A DNA stretch of 64,000 nucleotides from Epiperipatus broadwayi (GCA_028023455.1 JAQFVV010000511.1:382384-446383), one strand, 5' to 3'; numbered from the stretch's first letter, positions 34,091-46,419 are shown. A program made the numbers and translations. The notes: generated by a model from the sequence alone, not told the origin.

Positions 34091-35338
34091 TCAAAGTATT
34101 TTGGTTCAAGTGATTAAGGTTTGAATCTTTTACAGAATTGTTTGTTAGTCAGCTTTAGTATGATTTCATCTTATTGTTGTGACTGAGAAAAAAATAGTTT
34201 ATGAACTTCCCAATATTGAGATTTATTACATGGTGGAAGGAAATTTAAATTTTTTATTGTTAACAAAGGTTCTACAAGTAACTTTTAAGTTTTCTTCAAG
34301 TGGATGTGGTTATCAGGGGACTAATGTTTTATAATTGTGGGGTTTTTTTTTATTATTTATTCTGTAATTGATTATTAATTGTAGTTTTTCACTTTAAATT
34401 ATATTAAAATTAAATTTTAAAGCGATAGATCGAATATTTGCACTTCAATGTTTTTCTCTTCCGGTGCTTTAATTTCACGTGAATTTTCATTTGAATTCCT
34501 GAGCAGTAAAGTATTGGATTATATATTTATTTAATAAATTAATACTAATCTTTATTAGTCAATTTGAAAAGTGATAATAATCGAATGACGTACTTCTAAT
34601 TTGAGTACAATGAAATAGAAATAAACCATGTCGGGCACTATTCAATTCATCTACGTTTTCTACCCGAAGCAGACCTAAGCAGTCGAGACAAAATGTATGT
34701 TTATATATATATATTCCTCTTCTTGTTATTCACATCTTTAAAATAGTGTTTCTTTTACTAATAGATTATAATTGAACCTGTTTTTGAGTAACGAATATGT
34801 ATGGATTTTCATTATTGCTTTTCAAGTTTTTAGAATACTATTAAGAACATTTTCAGAATAAATAACGGTTTTGCTTTTTCGTCTGTTTTATGTCTGCTAT
34901 TACATCTTATGAGCTCTATTCTCTATTATTGATTTTTAAATATTTTTTCACTATTTATTTTGATTTGTTAAAGCTTTTTTTTTTTTTCGCTTCTTCTTTC
35001 TGTTGGTTCCAAACTTGTAAAATTCTGGCATTAAAAAAAACAATCTATGATTGTCATTCTCTCTTCACCGATTAACCCTTTAAGGAACGAGCAGAATGTT
35101 TGATGGTCTAAATCAAATGTCATCATCTTGTAATTATTAGCTTGGAGAATGACGTTGAACATTAGTTTTCTTTATTTTTGATAAAATTTAGTTTAAACTT
35201 TTTTTAAAAAATATATCAATAAATAAGCTAGTTTTTAAAATATATATTTTATTGACAACACAATGGTAATAAAATGTATACATTAATATATCGTATGCTA
35301 TTACCTTATAAAATTCTATTCAGCAGCAAATTCTTTCT
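34091..35338. other. Unassigned DNA with a CpG-bearing patch
   Basis: Between about 34420 and 34700 CpG words cluster (AGCGATAGATCG, CCGGTGC, CACGTG, ATGACGTAC, GTCGGGC, CCCGAAGC, AGTCGAGAC). A start context AAACCATGTCGGG at 34625 opens only a 16-codon frame before a stop, and a donor-like AAAATGTATGT follows at about 34690. A promoter with a non-coding first exon is possible but unsupported. Confidence 0.25.
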
Positions 35339-35339
35339 T

Positions 35340-35515
35340 TCTCCTCACCTTTATGCCACCTGGTGCTAACTTTAGTATAGATGCCAGATGGTAGTGCTTA
35401 ATGATTTCCTAACCAGTCTTGTTTTATCCAATATTCCCAGACTAGTTTCTAGCTTATGGTTTTCATCATTGAAGAACTTTAAATTTTGGATCAGTGCACT
35501 TAGTTCTCTTTCAGC
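35340..35515 (+). repeat. Family A-related repeat, partial
   Basis: CCAATATTCCCAGACTAGTT, TCTAGCTTATGGTTTTCATC and GGATCAGTGCACTTAG match family A. The left side carries TGCCACCTGGTGCTAAC instead of the usual GTGCCACTCAGTGCAAG, so it represents a subfamily, also seen at 57990-58165. Confidence 0.65.
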
Positions 35516-35784
35516 CAATGTTTTTTTGCTAGCATAATGAAAAATACAAGTGCATTATTTTACTGTCTTTTCCATTGCTGGTAGAGTATCGTGTTCCTAT
35601 AAATGCTGGGCCTAAGGTTATCTTTAATTAATTTTTTATCTTTTAATTACTTTACCTTGAATCTCTCTTAAGCACTTTAGAACAAATTTTATCTTGAAGA
35701 TAAATTTAATAGGAGTTGTAATAAGATTTTGAGAATTATTTTGATTACTTTTTTAATTCTGCTTAGTGAACTTTTCTCAATATA

Positions 35785-36725
35785 TAAAAGACTAATCTGA
35801 ATGATACTAGGAAAGTCAACATTGAGAAGGGTGTAAGACAGGGTGACTCCATATCTCCAAAACTTTTTACAGTAGTGCTGCAAGAAGTATTTTGTGGAAT
35901 AAAATGGGAAGTTAAAGGAATGAAAGTAAATGTAGATTATTTAAGTCATTTAGATTTTGCAGATGATGCAGTTGTTTTTGTAAATAATGCTTTAGAGCTG
36001 CAGGAAATGTTGCAGGAGTTACCAGATGAAAGTAGGACTAAAGATAAATGTTAAAAAGACTAAAGTAATGTTTAATGGATTTTTCAAAATATGAAAATAA
36101 AGATTGATTATGATGAGTTAGAAGAAGCTAACAGTTATAAATACCTTGGTCAGATTATTAATACAGATGGAAACATAATGAATGAAATTAAACATAGAAT
36201 TAAACTTGGTTGGAATGCTTTTGGTAGAAATAACTTGCTACTGAAAGGAAATATGCCTATGTGTTTGAAAAGAAAAGTTTTTAATAAATGTATTTTACCA
36301 GTTCTTACTTATGAATCTAAGACTTGGACACTTAATAGAAGAATAATACAGAGACTTCAGACCACTCAAAGAAGTATGGAGAGATTATGTTAGGAGTAAC
36401 AAGAAGAGATCAAAACACAATATATGGGTAAAAGAACAAACAGGTGTAACTGATCTCATTAAAAAAATTAAAAGACAAGTGGAGTTGGGCTGGACATATT
36501 GCTAGAAGAGATGATAATAAATGGATAATTGAATTCTTAAACTGGATTTCAAAATATTGTAAAAGATCCAGAAAGAGGCCACATGTGAGATGAATAGATG
36601 AAATAAGAAAGTGTGCAGGAGTGGTGTGAAGAAGAGAAGCTAAAGATCAGAGAAGATGGATTGAACTTGGAGAGATCTTTATCCTGTGATGGATTGATAA
36701 TGGTTGGTGATGAATCTGAATCATA
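35785..36725 (+). pseudogene. RTE-like LINE, reverse transcriptase 3' half, frameshifted
   Basis: The longest RTE remnant in the window. From about 35790 one frame reads VNIEKGVRQGDSISPKLF (RT motif with QGD), then LDFADDAVVFVNN, in which FADD corresponds to the catalytic Y/FADD box. After a stop and frameshift at about 36035 it continues as GLKINVKKTKVMFN, then from 36091 as a 100-codon open stretch with YKYLGQIINTDGN and RKVFNKCILPVLTYE. Further frameshifts near 36385, 36425 and 36480 precede GHIARRDDN and the basic RKRPHVR block. It ends in a GATTGATAATGGTTGGTGAT tail at about 36705. The endonuclease and RT fingers are lost by 5' truncation. Not functional. Confidence 0.9.
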
Positions 36726-38120
36726 TTAAACAAGCTTATGGGTAACAAAAAGTCTTCAATCATAATTTGCATTTTGATTTATGTAATGTCAATTAAATGT
36801 CACCATTAATAAATAGATTTTAGTTTTACCAATTTGTATAACCAGAGCTTTAAAAAATACTTACTCTGTGGTCACTTGACCTTCAAAATGAGTAATTATT
36901 AACTAGGAATAATATGATTCTAGTTTGATCTTTGCATAAAGTCCAAAGCTGAGGCTTATGATTATCTCCTCTTCTGCCTCAGTTTTTAAACACCTTCTGC
37001 CCAGGGATTATACAAACTAATATCTATGATGGAACAGTGTAAAAGTTCTTTGTCCTCCTGCACAATTATTCTTAATTTTTTAAAGACATTACACAAAATG
37101 TAAAATAAAATAATAATTACTTTTTCTAATCCACAACATGCCTTATCTATTCTTACAGTTATTAATTCTAATAAAAATATTTAATCATAGTAGTAAAATT
37201 AAAGTCAAAACTTTTTCTTAGATAAATGTCTGTAATGTGTAATAGTCAAAAATTAATTGATTGTGTAGGTTTCATTCAAAAGAATATACAAAGATCTTTT
37301 GTTTATCTAAACATCCTATAACACCAATCTTTTTTTTTGTTGTTGTTGTTGTTGTTGATAAAATGGAGGGTCATCTACATAAATGTTATTGGACAATTTG
37401 TTGCAAGGAACTTAGTATACCTAAACTGTAATAAAATAATGAATATATATTTTTCCAAATCCTATTATGGTGTGACCTCTTTGCATCGATGAATCAGATG
37501 CTAGTGAATAATAATTGGATTAATTAGAAATTAAATTCATTTTTGATACTTTTCCTGAATTTTATTTATTTATTTAGCATCTGGATTTTTTTTCTAGTAG
37601 CATAATTATTAACAAAATATCATAAAGGATTCTTTAAAGATTCCAGCAAGAAAATAAAATCAATAATTGATCAATTTAATTCTTCATTTCTACCATTATC
37701 CACAAATATTTGGCAATCATTATGTGGTCTGTGGTCTATATTTACCACATCTATATAGAATAGTGGTTGTTACATTCAATAATGAAATAGATGAAATCAA
37801 CAACCATGGATTATCCTGAATTCGCTGATGAAATTATAGTAACATCTATAAAGATAGGACTAATAGTCTGTTGATAGACTATGATTAATCCTAATACCAC
37901 TAATTCAAAATCTATTATCCTAACAAAATTATAAAGTTTTGTTTGATTTATTGTTTTAATTGTTTCTATATAAAAATTTTGTGCTGTTATAAATATAAAT
38001 ATATTCTGTATTTTAAAGTATTATATATCAATGTTAATACAATAAATTTGTACACTATAGGAAAAGTATTTTGATAGCAATAAACTGTAGATAATAAAAT
38101 TAATGTCTATTTAAATCTTA
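36726..38120. other. Unassigned AT-rich DNA with a (GTT)n run
   Basis: A short T8(GTT)6 tract is at 37331-37358. No other element was recognised. Confidence 0.5.
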
Positions 38121-38129
38121 AGCAGAATT

Positions 38130-38384
38130 TTATTTAGGAAAGCAAAGATTTATTATTGAAATCAGAAAAATAAATAAATACAAAGAGCCCTGGAAACAGG
38201 ATTTTATGTTATCTGGATGTAGAATGTATGATGAATTTTTTTCTACATATTCCAGTCTAATGTTATTTTTCCTCATGCAGAAATCATCCTCATATGTTTG
38301 AATAACATCTCTAAGTGAAATCCAAACTACAAAAACATTATACTTAGGTTTATAAAGTTTTGTGAGTGTTAATATGTTTTGCAA
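38130..38384 (-). other. Unassigned open frame (possible exon, weak)
   Basis: An 84-codon minus-strand frame with a mixed, protein-like composition (VVWISLRDVIQTYEDDF in the middle) preceded by an acceptor-like TTTTTGTAG at about 38320. No donor is obvious before the hydrophobic C-terminal run. I recognise no family. It may be chance or a transposon relic. Confidence 0.15.
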
Positions 38385-38689
38385 TCAAGAGCTCATTGCT
38401 CATTGATAAATGAAGAAAACAGCAATATTATCTTTATATACTTTCATCAAAAACCTGTAACTATTGATAGCATCAGAGATTATCTCTTAGGAATCATAGG
38501 AAGACAAATCGGTGCATAGAGTTATTGTATACTGATTGAATCTTTTTGAATGTAAAATTATACACGTGACATTTGCAAAGCTGTAAAATAACTTGTGAAC
38601 GTAATTAAACTGAGTTTATAAAAAAAAAAGAACTGTAGAGTCAGTATCACAATTTAATTGGGACATGTCTTTATCCTGCATAATGTAAA

Positions 38690-38750
38690 TCAAATATGTT
38701 TTCTCGAAAATACATAACCAAAAAATAAACCCTAGCATGATTTTTAAGGA
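38690..38750 (+). repeat. MITE terminus resembling a widespread animal repeat
   Basis: CTCGAAAATACATAACC, AAATAAACCCTAGCATGATT and TTTAAGGATGCT resemble the left end of a short DNA element found in several animal genomes ('CCGAAAATAAGACC...AAATAAGCCCTAGCATGATTTTTC'). That identification is from memory. Confidence 0.4.
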
Positions 38751-39714
38751 TGCTTATAATATGTCTTACTTTAAATATACGTCCTATTTAAGATTGGCAA
38801 CCCAATAGATAACTTTTGTTTGACCATTGAAACATACAATCGATGTATTGAATTATAATGTAATGAATGATTAAATAAACAATATTATTGACATTAATTA
38901 AATAGATGGTAATATGTTCTTTTATATTTCTCCATTGACTATTTTTGGCAAATATAATTCTATCTGTACACCGAAACAATTTTTCTACCACAAGTTAGTA
39001 TATTGGATAATTTATAATTTCATTTATATATTTTAGGTACTTATTTTATTTGTACGTACATTTAGAATGCTTGATTTAGTTTTAGAATTTCGTCATGGTA
39101 GCTTTTAAATATTCAAGTTAAAAAATAAAAAAAATTGATTTCTTAAACATTTTTTCCTTCTTCTTTTGAAAAACTTTATTAAAATAACAGAAGTAGCTTT
39201 ATTTATCAAAGTTTAGCTTAAGTTAAATCAGATTATTTTTCTCCTAAAAAAGATTTTGACAAAGAATACCCAAACTGGGCTATTACAAGTAATTTGGAAA
39301 GTGTTTATAATTTACATACTCAAGTACGTGGATGGACGTGGTTGTCTCATATATAAATCATCGTAATTTAATATGTTGTATGTTGTAATGGACATACTTA
39401 GTATGCATGTGTGAAATAAATAAAAATTTCTGAATTTTTATGCTTGTCATTTTTTATTATATTTGTGTGTATGAATTATTTTTAACTGTAATCATTTTTG
39501 TTATCACTCCTGTCTCCAAGTCTTCAATTAATACTTGATTTAATGGTAAATTTAAACAGAATAATATTCTGACCACCAGACAAGATGAGTGCAAAAAAGA
39601 ACTATTTTGATGAGTACTAGAAAGAAATTGCAGGGGCTCTTGGGGTAAAAAATCTTACAGCTTTCTGTAAAGAGAAGTAATTGAATAAATGTACATTTTT
39701 ATACTTGAAATGTA

Positions 39715-39825
39715 GATTTTTGTACATGAAAAATATGACATCTCCTGAAAATAAGCCCTATAGTGTTTTTTGGAACAAAATATGAAACTGGGTCTTATTT
39801 TCAGGGAAGTATGGTATTGTAACCA
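39715..39825 (+). repeat. MITE terminus, opposite end of the same type
   Basis: GACATCTCCTGAAAATAAGC, CCTATAGTGTTTTTTGGA and GGGTCTTATTTTCAGGGAAG match the right end of the same repeat type as 38690-38750. The two could be the ends of one element of about 1.1 kb, or two solo fragments; the sequence between them shows no transposase. Confidence 0.45.
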
Positions 39826-39869
39826 ATGAAATAAGTTGTTCTCAAATTTAATGGTAAAATGATAAGATG

Positions 39870-40420
39870 TGATGCACTATAGCTTCTCTTTTATCAGAGT
39901 CAGGAATCTTTTAGAAACCTGTTAGCCACCTTACCTTACCTTTCTATGCCCCACCCTAAGTTTTTCCCATATTCTTCTCTACTCTGCTCTATCTCATTTC
40001 CATAATATTATTTTTATTCACTCTATGGTCTTTATATCTAGATCCCTCTTATTTTTTTCCAAATCCAGCATAAAAACCAAGAACCTACTTTCTGTATAAT
40101 TACTTTGTTTATATTTATTTTCCCACAACCTTGTAAGTATTTACATTTAATTAACAGATGCTAATATTTTCCATGCTTTTCTTACATAACTTGCAGACTA
40201 AATTATCCACATTTTTCCATTTGTGCATATATTGCCTTGTTGCTAAAGATCCTGTTCAAGCCTTTAACAGTAAATTACTTTCCTTGCTATTCTTAAATTA
40301 ACCCACACCCAATATTCTGTTTATTTTATATATATTTAAACTCTTTTTACTCTCCATACTAGATCTCCATCTTTCCAACTCTACTTTTTATTAATAAGAA
40401 ACTGTAGCATTTAAAAAGCA
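39870..40420 (-). pseudogene. LINE ORF2 C-terminal end plus 3' UTR, copy 2
   Basis: Same element as 29003-29700, in the same orientation. It retains VCKLCKKSMENI, so both knuckle cysteines are present here, unlike copy 1. The frame is broken by many indels, so this copy is older. The 3' UTR to about 39875 includes AACCTGTTAGCCACCTTACC and GATGTGATGCACTATAGC. Confidence 0.75.
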
Positions 40421-41400
40421 CCACCTAGTTAAAAACTCTGCATGAACAGAAATTCAACTAAAGGAGAAAATAACCCTTGAATTTTGAATTAATGTGGGTT
40501 TCATAATATTATCCTTATATCTTTTAGCTGTTGGTTTTTTGATTGTTGGAATTTTGAATGCACACAGAATAATTACATAAAAATATAAAGAATATATAAT
40601 GGTATATTACTTTTATATTAATGTTATTAGACTATATAAAATTTATAATTTCAATATTGTGGATATCTTGTCATAGTTTCCTGGGTGATCAGATGACATT
40701 TGAGTGCCTAGTGATAGTTTGAGTATGACAAATCCATTTAAATAAGTAAATTGATTTTTTATGTTATTCAATTGAGAATTATTCTGAAATCTTTATCTCT
40801 AAGTCTAATACTTCATTATTGTATTAAATTTTGTAGATCTTATTTGCAAAAAATCACATGAATCCAATGCTTTTTTATAATTTTTGATTTTTAATAACAG
40901 TTTTGACAGATCCACAGACTTCACAGAGTTAAAATAACAATTTTAATATTTGTGCTAAAATTAATATTTAATTCTGATAAAGACTGTGGATCACTCGAAA
41001 CTGATAGTAAAATAAAACCAACGATTATGAAAAAGCATTAATCAAGTGCATAGAAATGGGTTTTTTAATGTTTTTAAATAAGGTTAAAGCAATGTGGAAA
41101 AGATCATTTCTTTAACTTTTTAGAATATGAAGATTAGACCATGATTTTTGAAAGGAGTGGAAAACAAAGCTGTGAATGCTGGGAAATGATAGTATTGGGA
41201 AGCCATTAATAATTATATATAAGAATAATTTAATGATTATTATTTATTGAGATGCAGATAAGGTGTAAATCAGAATTTTATAATTTAAAACATTCCATAC
41301 CTGTAAGATGTTAAACATTTTAATATCAAAGTAATTACATATAGTAATTAAATGTTGATAGATCTTTCATATTTCTATGTGTAACAACATTGAATATTAA
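40421..41400. other. Unassigned AT-rich DNA
   Basis: A phrase CTGATAAAGACTGTGGATCA followed by CTCGAAACTGATAG near 40975 looks like the 3' hinge of Penelope-type elements, without coding support. Confidence 0.4.
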
Positions 41401-41404
41401 TTTT

Positions 41405-41480
41405 ATAAATATCAAAACATTAGTGCAATGGTTGAGTGTCATGCTCTGGAGCATAAGGTACTTGGATCAATTTCATTTCT
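41405..41480 (+). repeat. tRNA-like SINE head
   Basis: The A-box-like TAGTGCAATGGTTGAGTG and the B-box-like TTGGATCAATTTC about 30 bases later resemble a leucine-tRNA-like pol III head. Stems are degenerate. Confidence 0.45.
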
Positions 41481-41639
41481 GGCATTTCCAGTACTTGAAT
41501 TTTTATGAACTCCCAAAAATCATTTGATTGTTTATTTCCTGCTTGCCCTAATGAATTAGTAGATAGATTCTGGATCATAAAATTTCAATATCCATTCTTT
41601 TTTTTTTAATATTTAAAATCATAGATTAATCTTTTATAA

Positions 41640-41765
41640 TAATAACTGTAGCTTACTCCACTGCACATGTGCTTTAGGGATACTCTTCTTTCCAAACACA
41701 AAATAAAGTCTTTTTAAAAGATAGAATGGATCCACTCTATCTTTTTCACCCAAGCTATATGTATG
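41640..41765. repeat. Partial palindromic MITE (same family as 56105-56280)
   Basis: GCACATGTGCTTTAGGGATA, TTTCCAAACACAAAATAAAG and the central hairpin AAAAGATAGAATGGATCC with ACTCTATCTTTT occur in the same order at 56105-56280. The right terminal arm is missing. Confidence 0.65.
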
Positions 41766-42155
41766 GGCCAACTGAAGCATTTGGAACTGAGAGCATGAAG
41801 ATTTAATTAATCACTTTAAATTACTTATAATCTGATTTTTGTTGATGCCACTTGCGAAATTTTTACTATTTATATGTCATTATTAAATGAAAACTTTAAA
41901 CATATGTAAATATTTAATTTATATAACACAATGTTTTTTATAAATTATATTAATAACTGTAGATTACTCCATTATACTCCAAGATCATTATCATTGTGCC
42001 ATGTGCATGATATATGCATTTTATAAATTTTGGCAATACTCATCATAAATTCAGTTGTTTTATCACTTTTGTTTGTTATTTTTTTAGTTCTAAAAATTGT
42101 ACTATACAGGAACAAAGCAAAAACACAAACATAGGAAAATATACTCAGTGAAATG
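41766..42155. other. Unassigned AT-rich DNA
   Basis: A second GTAGATTACTCCATTATACT phrase near 41961 echoes the 41650 copy; nothing else. Confidence 0.4.
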
Positions 42156-42159
42156 GTAA

Positions 42160-42620
42160 CTAATTATTTCTCTGAACTACACCAAATTGCCATATCTGAT
42201 AACATGTATAGTGTATAGCAAGATAATTGAGCTCTTCATAAAAAATTTAAGGTGATAACATGTCCAAATGTGAGTGGGACTTATACCTTAACTCATGATA
42301 AACAACATGCTAACATATTTTGTTTTAAATTGAGCACAACTGCTACTGAAATATATGAATTTGTTTACATCATGTGGGGCAATAAATTCAAGAGTCACAA
42401 AAATGTTTTCAAGTAATTTATAAGATTTTGTAATTGTGGGAAGAATGTTGAAGATGATCTAACAAGGTATGAAGCATCACATTTAATGCTATAAGCAATC
42501 GTTTATTTTAAACTTTTTGCAGTGAGTGACTAAACTATGTTGCTATGTAACACATGCATTAATTCAGAGATTTTACTGCAGACATTTGAAGAGAGAACCA
42601 GCCATCTTTTCACTAGGAAA
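42160..42620 (+). mobile_element. Mariner-derived MITE, copy 3
   Basis: The interior frame near 42307 reads HANIFCFKLSTTATEIYEFV, and further on KSHKNVFK and FCNCGKNVEDDLTRYEASHL, the mariner N-terminal domain in almost the same frame from first to last block. The right terminus CATGCATTAATTCAGAG and GAAGAGAGAACCAGCCATC matches copies 1 and 2; the left terminus is degenerate. One stop remains in the core, and no catalytic domain is present. Confidence 0.75.
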
Positions 42621-44235
42621 TATTGTTTAATAAACAAGACTATGGGATGAAATTGATGTGTGTGAATAAGCAAAGGAATGCTTGCAATTAATTACAATTC
42701 AAAAATGATTTCTTATGTCAGTCCAAGGTAAGGCATTACTTTTGGCCACAGTGTTTCTTACTGTTAATCCAAAGAAAAGAATGAAGAGGAATGAATATTA
42801 TACATTGTTTCAGATTATTTTTTAAATATTTATATATATGCAGGAAAATATCACATCAAAAATGATAATGATCAATAATATGATAGAATAACAGTTACTG
42901 AAAAATATTTTTTATATAGAAACAGTTACCCATCAAATATAAAGATGAAATATGTGGGACAAATGATTCAGCAAGTCTTCATATGTTTGCTTTATTTTTT
43001 TATTAAATATATGTTTCTTTTTTTGCTATGAATCAACTTATGTTTAATATACCAGAAATGTACTCAGCCTATGAAAATGCGGTCAATAGTGATTTTAAAT
43101 TGGTTGCTTTAACAATTTTTTTTTTGCTTTGTGAAATTACTTGTTGGAAAATGTACCCAGTGTATAGAAAGGCCATTGTCTTTGTAATAATTTTTTTAAT
43201 TAGTTGCTTTAAAATTTTTTTTTTGTTTTTCAGAATTACTTGCTTTGAATAAAATATGCATAATCAAATTAAGTGTTTAAAATATAAGAAAGGAATTGCT
43301 TCCTGTGCATAAAATGCTTCATAAAAAAATTAGGTTTATTAATAGCAGAACAAATAATTATTTCTTTCCTTGAAAAATAGCCCTCTAACAAAGAAATGTT
43401 TAACTTGAATATCACATGACAGTGTTATGGACCAACATTTAGGGATTTTATATATAAGATTAAACAATTAAATATATATCACAACTCCACATTTTTCTAA
43501 TTGATTTTTTTTAATCAGCAATATTGTAAGCTTTGATCACAATATAAAAAAATCGAGATTTTATTCTTTTACTGCTAGCTTAGGCCAAAGTGGGTGTTTC
43601 ACTTATACATATGTCCCTATAATCTTATTTACACTAGTCATATTTTGTTGTCATAAATGAATCATAACACATACTTATGCATAGATATTCAATCCAGATC
43701 ACATATTATATGTATAATATGACAACACTTGTTATACATTCACACACCTATGTTCTTCATGAAATTTTATATTGAATCTGAAACATGACTTGAGTTTTAC
43801 CTGAGGCATAGAAAGAATCTTAATGCAATTGTTATGTTAATATATAAAACCTGCTCTAATTATTTTTGGCTCATTGTGTTCACACCTTTTGCCTTTCGGC
43901 TACTGTTTTTTTTTATTCTTGACAATTACAGAATCAAAGAATTTTAACAATTTTCATTCAACACTTTAACTTGTTTTACTGATTTTAAAAATTAAAATTA
44001 CATCTATTTTGTTTTGATATTTTATTTTTTAATTAAAAAAAATACAAAAAACATTTATATATTTGCATTTATTATGTATTTTATGGGAAATATATTTTTT
44101 TAATGTAACGTACTTATTTTTTTTTTGATATTTATGAATTAAAAAGTTGTCATTTCAATTTATGTTTGATCATTATCCTGGTTTGGCAAGGATATATATA
44201 TATATTGTTAAAAGTCACAAAGAGTAGTACTCGTT
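42621..44235. other. Unassigned AT-rich DNA
   Basis: Two related segments (43093-43152 and 43198-43250, sharing TTGCTTTAACAATTTTTTTT-like and GAATTACTTG text) look like a tandem duplication with a period of about 108 bp. The open frame 43028-43252 spans both and is not recognised. Confidence 0.4.
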
Positions 44236-44239
44236 TGGG

Positions 44240-44530
44240 GATTAACCAGGCTTGGTCACAGTCAAACAACATGAAAGTGTCACACCATCAAACTCACATA
44301 ATCACCATTCTTTATGCTTACACAAGCTGTTTTTCACAAAGACAAAGTCTCCATACAGTAGCGCCACTCACTGCTAACCAAAGTAATCAATGGATGCAGG
44401 GAGGTTTGTTCATAAAATCCCTATCTAGTACCTACTCATCCACCATAAAAGCCACAAGCTAGAAACTAGTCTGGGGATATTTGATCAGTAGGCACAAGAT
44501 AGGGATTTTATGCACAAACTTTCCAGCATC
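44240..44530. repeat. Family A repeat, fold-back copy
   Basis: Left terminal region (CACATAATCACCATTC, GACAAAGTCTCCATACAGTA) leads into TAAAATCCCTATCTAGTACC at about 44417, which is mirrored by AGATAGGGATTTTA at 44494-44507. Only about 60 bp lie between, so the internal half of family A is replaced by an inverted copy of the left half. Confidence 0.75.
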
Positions 44531-45235
44531 CAAATACATTGGTATAAATGCATATATATATATAGCAAAATATTTAAGCCATAGCGAAATGCAAAATCAT
44601 ATTCCGGAAGAATGTGTGTCAAATTAATATAGTGTTAAAGTTTAAACCAGTCATTCAATTCAAAGCATCTTTATCCAAACTATAATAATATATAAATATT
44701 AATTAAATAAATATTACATCAGCATGTAATCTATTAATATTTATTTATGCCCCTTATAAAAATATATAGTAACATTGAGAAACAGTTAAAAAAATATTAA
44801 CTTTGTATATATGCATAAAAAAATATATATTATTTAAAAACAGCACACATTTTTGTTTTTTGTTTTTTATGAAAAATACCTAATTTTATTTTCATTATTG
44901 ACCTAAAAAATACTAGAATTTTTCATGTGGAAAGAAACCATAATAAAAGAAAAATCAAAGAGGCAAATTTGATAAATAGAAATAAGAAATCTTTAATTAA
45001 TAGACAAAGTGTGAATGTTAAAATTTATGAAACTTGGGATATGGCAAAAAGACATTAAAAACTATAACCAAATTTAAAAGATTTTCAATTGAAAATGATT
45101 ATGTAAATAATTGGTTGAAAATGGTTACATAAATAATTGAAAGTACTTCTGTGTTTTATAATGGTTATTAGTAATATTTATTATCACCATTAATATTTAA
45201 TTATTTTATTATTATTAGAAACTTTCATCCTTATA
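44531..45235. other. Unassigned AT-rich DNA
   Basis: No feature beyond TATA tracts. Confidence 0.5.
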
Positions 45236-45239
45236 TATA

Positions 45240-45475
45240 AATATAGGAGATTTGAACTCATATTTTTAAGCACTCTTCAAATATCCATACTATCTCATAC
45301 AACTGATGCACATGACCACACACATGTAGAAAGGATAAATGAATGCTGGTTCAGCATGAAATACATATATTGGTGATTATTTATCTTTATTACATGTGTG
45401 TGGTCATGTGTATCAGTGGTATGAGATAGTGTGGATAGTTGAAGGGTGCTTGAAAGTCTGAGTTTCAGGTATTTC
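45240..45475. repeat. Family B repeat, fold-back copy
   Basis: The left end TATAGGAGATTTGAACTCAT runs through CACATGACCACACACATGTA to a truncated core (AATGCTGGTTCAGCATG) and then directly into the inverted right half, TGTGTGGTCATGTG and GATAGTTGAAGGGTGC. The element has collapsed to about 235 bp by loss of most of the interior. Confidence 0.8.
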
Positions 45476-45559
45476 AAATATTTATTCTTATATGTAATGA
45501 TGTTTGATAAAAAAAACTAAATCACTTGCGGGACATATATTTCTGTTCATCAAACCTGA

Positions 45560-45945
45560 CCATTATTTGCTCGGGAGTCCAGTTAAAATCACATTAAACA
45601 TCAAAACTAAGATGCTATGTTTAATGTGTTTTCTATTTATCTCCCAAGAAAGGGATGAAGTTGGTGGTTATATGCTTTTGCATTAATTTGTGTTTTTCAA
45701 AAATGTACCCATTGAAATTGGAATTAAGAAAATGCTTTCATTTGGATATCAGTTTTCAATAAAGAGTAATTTGAAGAATATGTAAGATAGTAAAGAATAA
45801 ATATGTAAATGATAGAATGATTCATCCCTTGGGAGAGCAATTGGCATTTGAGTACCCAAACTCACAGAAATGAATTTTAATTTAGGTATTTTTAATTCTT
45901 GGTTCTGTTTTTTACCATTGGACTAAATTGTGCAGGTTATAGTAA
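45560..45945 (+). repeat. SINE-like repeat (TGCTCGGGAG family), one head and one longer copy
   Basis: TTTGCTCGGGAGTCCAG at about 45567 is an isolated head. At 45825-45940, CCCTTGGGAGAGCAATTGGC, TGAGTACCCAAACTCACAG and ACTAAATTGTGCAGG form a longer copy. Confidence 0.5.
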
Positions 45946-46054
45946 AAGAATGAGTAAATGCTATTAGGATGTTGGTTTGGGATAAATTGAAAGATCCATA
46001 GGGGTGTAGATAGGCTACATATGCTATTTTTTAAAAAATGATTAAAAATATATT

Positions 46055-46320
46055 TACCAAACTCTCCATACATTAGTGCCACTCAGTACAAGCCAGAGTA
46101 ATCAATGGATGCCAGAAGGTTTGTGCATAAAATCTCCATCTAGTTATTCATCCAATATCCCCAGACTAGTTTCTAGCTTGTCGCTTTCATCAGTGATGAG
46201 CCTTGGATCTGAGAGCAGTGCACTTAGATCTACTGTATGGAGAGCTTTGCCTGTTTTAACAGCTTGAACAAGCATAAGAAATGGTGATCATGTGATGTTT
46301 AGCTGTTTAATAGATTGGAT
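46055..46320 (+). repeat. Family A repeat, copy with inverted ends
   Basis: Starts with CAAACTCTCCATACATTAGT, contains CCCCAGACTAGTTTCTAGCT and GATCTGAGAGCAGTGCAC, and closes with ACTGTATGGAGAGCTTTGCC followed by GGTGATCATGTGATG, the inverted terminus. Inner sequence after TTAGATCT is deleted. Confidence 0.8.
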
Positions 46321-46419
46321 ATGCTGATTGAAATAGAAAATTAAAAAAATATTTTTGAAAAGGTCTAATGAACGGATAAAAAAGAAATTGAAAGAATGCA
46401 TAAGTAGATTGATAATCAA

